Assembly: GCA_031411575.1 (NCBI GenBank)
Contig: JANOBJ010000362.1
Span: 1 to 6,078 of the forward strand
From: JANOBJ01 sp031411575
GTDB lineage: Bacteria; Pseudomonadota; Gammaproteobacteria; Burkholderiales; Burkholderiaceae_C
Length of the DNA stretch: 6,078 nt
Direction: 5' to 3'
Shown: in pieces, positions 5,970 to 6,078 of the stretch
How positions within the stretch are numbered: the stretch's first letter is position 1
Layout: each line of letters opens with the position of its first letter
Program-made: the position numbers and the translations under genes
The notes under the pieces: generated by a model
What the model was told of the DNA's origin: nothing
Seen by the model: only the letters and a program-made list of their open reading frames with translations
Database searches by the model: none

Positions 5970-6018
5970 TTTTAATAGCTTTCGGCGCAGGTGACACTTT
6001 AGCTACAGCCCTTCTTTA
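5961..6018 (+). repeat. Dispersed intergenic repeat, diverged copy 3
   Basis: GCTAT (5963-5967) and ATAGC (5975-5979) flank a 7-base loop AGTTTTA, the same geometry as copies 1 and 2. The rest is diverged, but CTACAGCCCTTCTTT (6003-6017) sits at the same distance from the palindrome as CAACAGGATGATTT in copy 2. It contains the TAG of the exonuclease gene. The match beyond the palindrome is weak, so the boundaries are approximate. Confidence 0.5.
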
Positions 6019-6078
6019 ATGAAAAAATCACAATCCGGCGGGTCTGTGCGGACGGGGCGCGTCAAAACGCTGAGGGGC
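6003..6078. other. Window end: unresolved start or end of a neighbouring gene
   Basis: Three readings are possible and none is identified. On the plus strand an ATG at 6019 opens 20 codons (MKKSQSGG...) to the edge, but no Shine-Dalgarno precedes it. On the minus strand one frame ends in DPPDCDFFIKEGL with TAG at 6005-6003, inside the repeat, as malic enzyme ends inside copy 1. Another minus frame ends in HRPAGL with TGA at 6030-6028, followed by six T. More sequence to the right would decide which is real. Confidence 0.3.

Overview
The window is GC-rich and densely packed with housekeeping genes. Their protein sequences and two kinds of hairpin-bearing intergenic repeat look betaproteobacterial, most likely Burkholderiales and probably Comamonadaceae (relatives of Acidovorax, Polaromonas or Rhodoferax). 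That placement rests on recognising protein and repeat style, not on a search.

Layout: 1-75 is probably the last codons of an upstream gene that overlaps the next start by ATGA. 72-1484 (+) encodes an FAD-linked 2-hydroxyacid dehydrogenase of the GlcD/D-2-hydroxyglutarate dehydrogenase type. It converges on 1551-2852 (-), a short stand-alone malic enzyme. A 220-base divergent spacer (2853-3072) separates malic enzyme from a rightward cluster: thyA (3073-3921), folA (4038-4538), a DUF4337-type membrane protein (4540-5142) and an exodeoxyribonuclease III gene (5187-5969). The last 109 bases hold a repeat and an unresolved gene end.

How the genes fit together: ThyA makes dTMP and oxidises methylene-tetrahydrofolate to dihydrofolate, and FolA reduces dihydrofolate again, so the pair closes the thymidylate cycle. 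Exonuclease III acts at abasic sites, including those left after uracil removal, which links it loosely to thymidylate supply. The DUF4337 protein starts one base after folA ends and has no known role. The 2-hydroxyacid dehydrogenase and malic enzyme belong to central carbon metabolism.

The most notable non-coding signal is a dispersed repeat of about 60 bases (1495-1554, 5127-5186, and a diverged copy near 5961-6018). Its small palindrome and ends supply stop codons, final codons and a ribosome binding site to adjoining genes. A second, unrelated GC-rich hairpin cluster lies between thyA and folA. I see no mobile element, CRISPR, tRNA/rRNA, defence system or clearly new multigene system; the region is ordinary apart from the repeats and the uncharacterised membrane protein.
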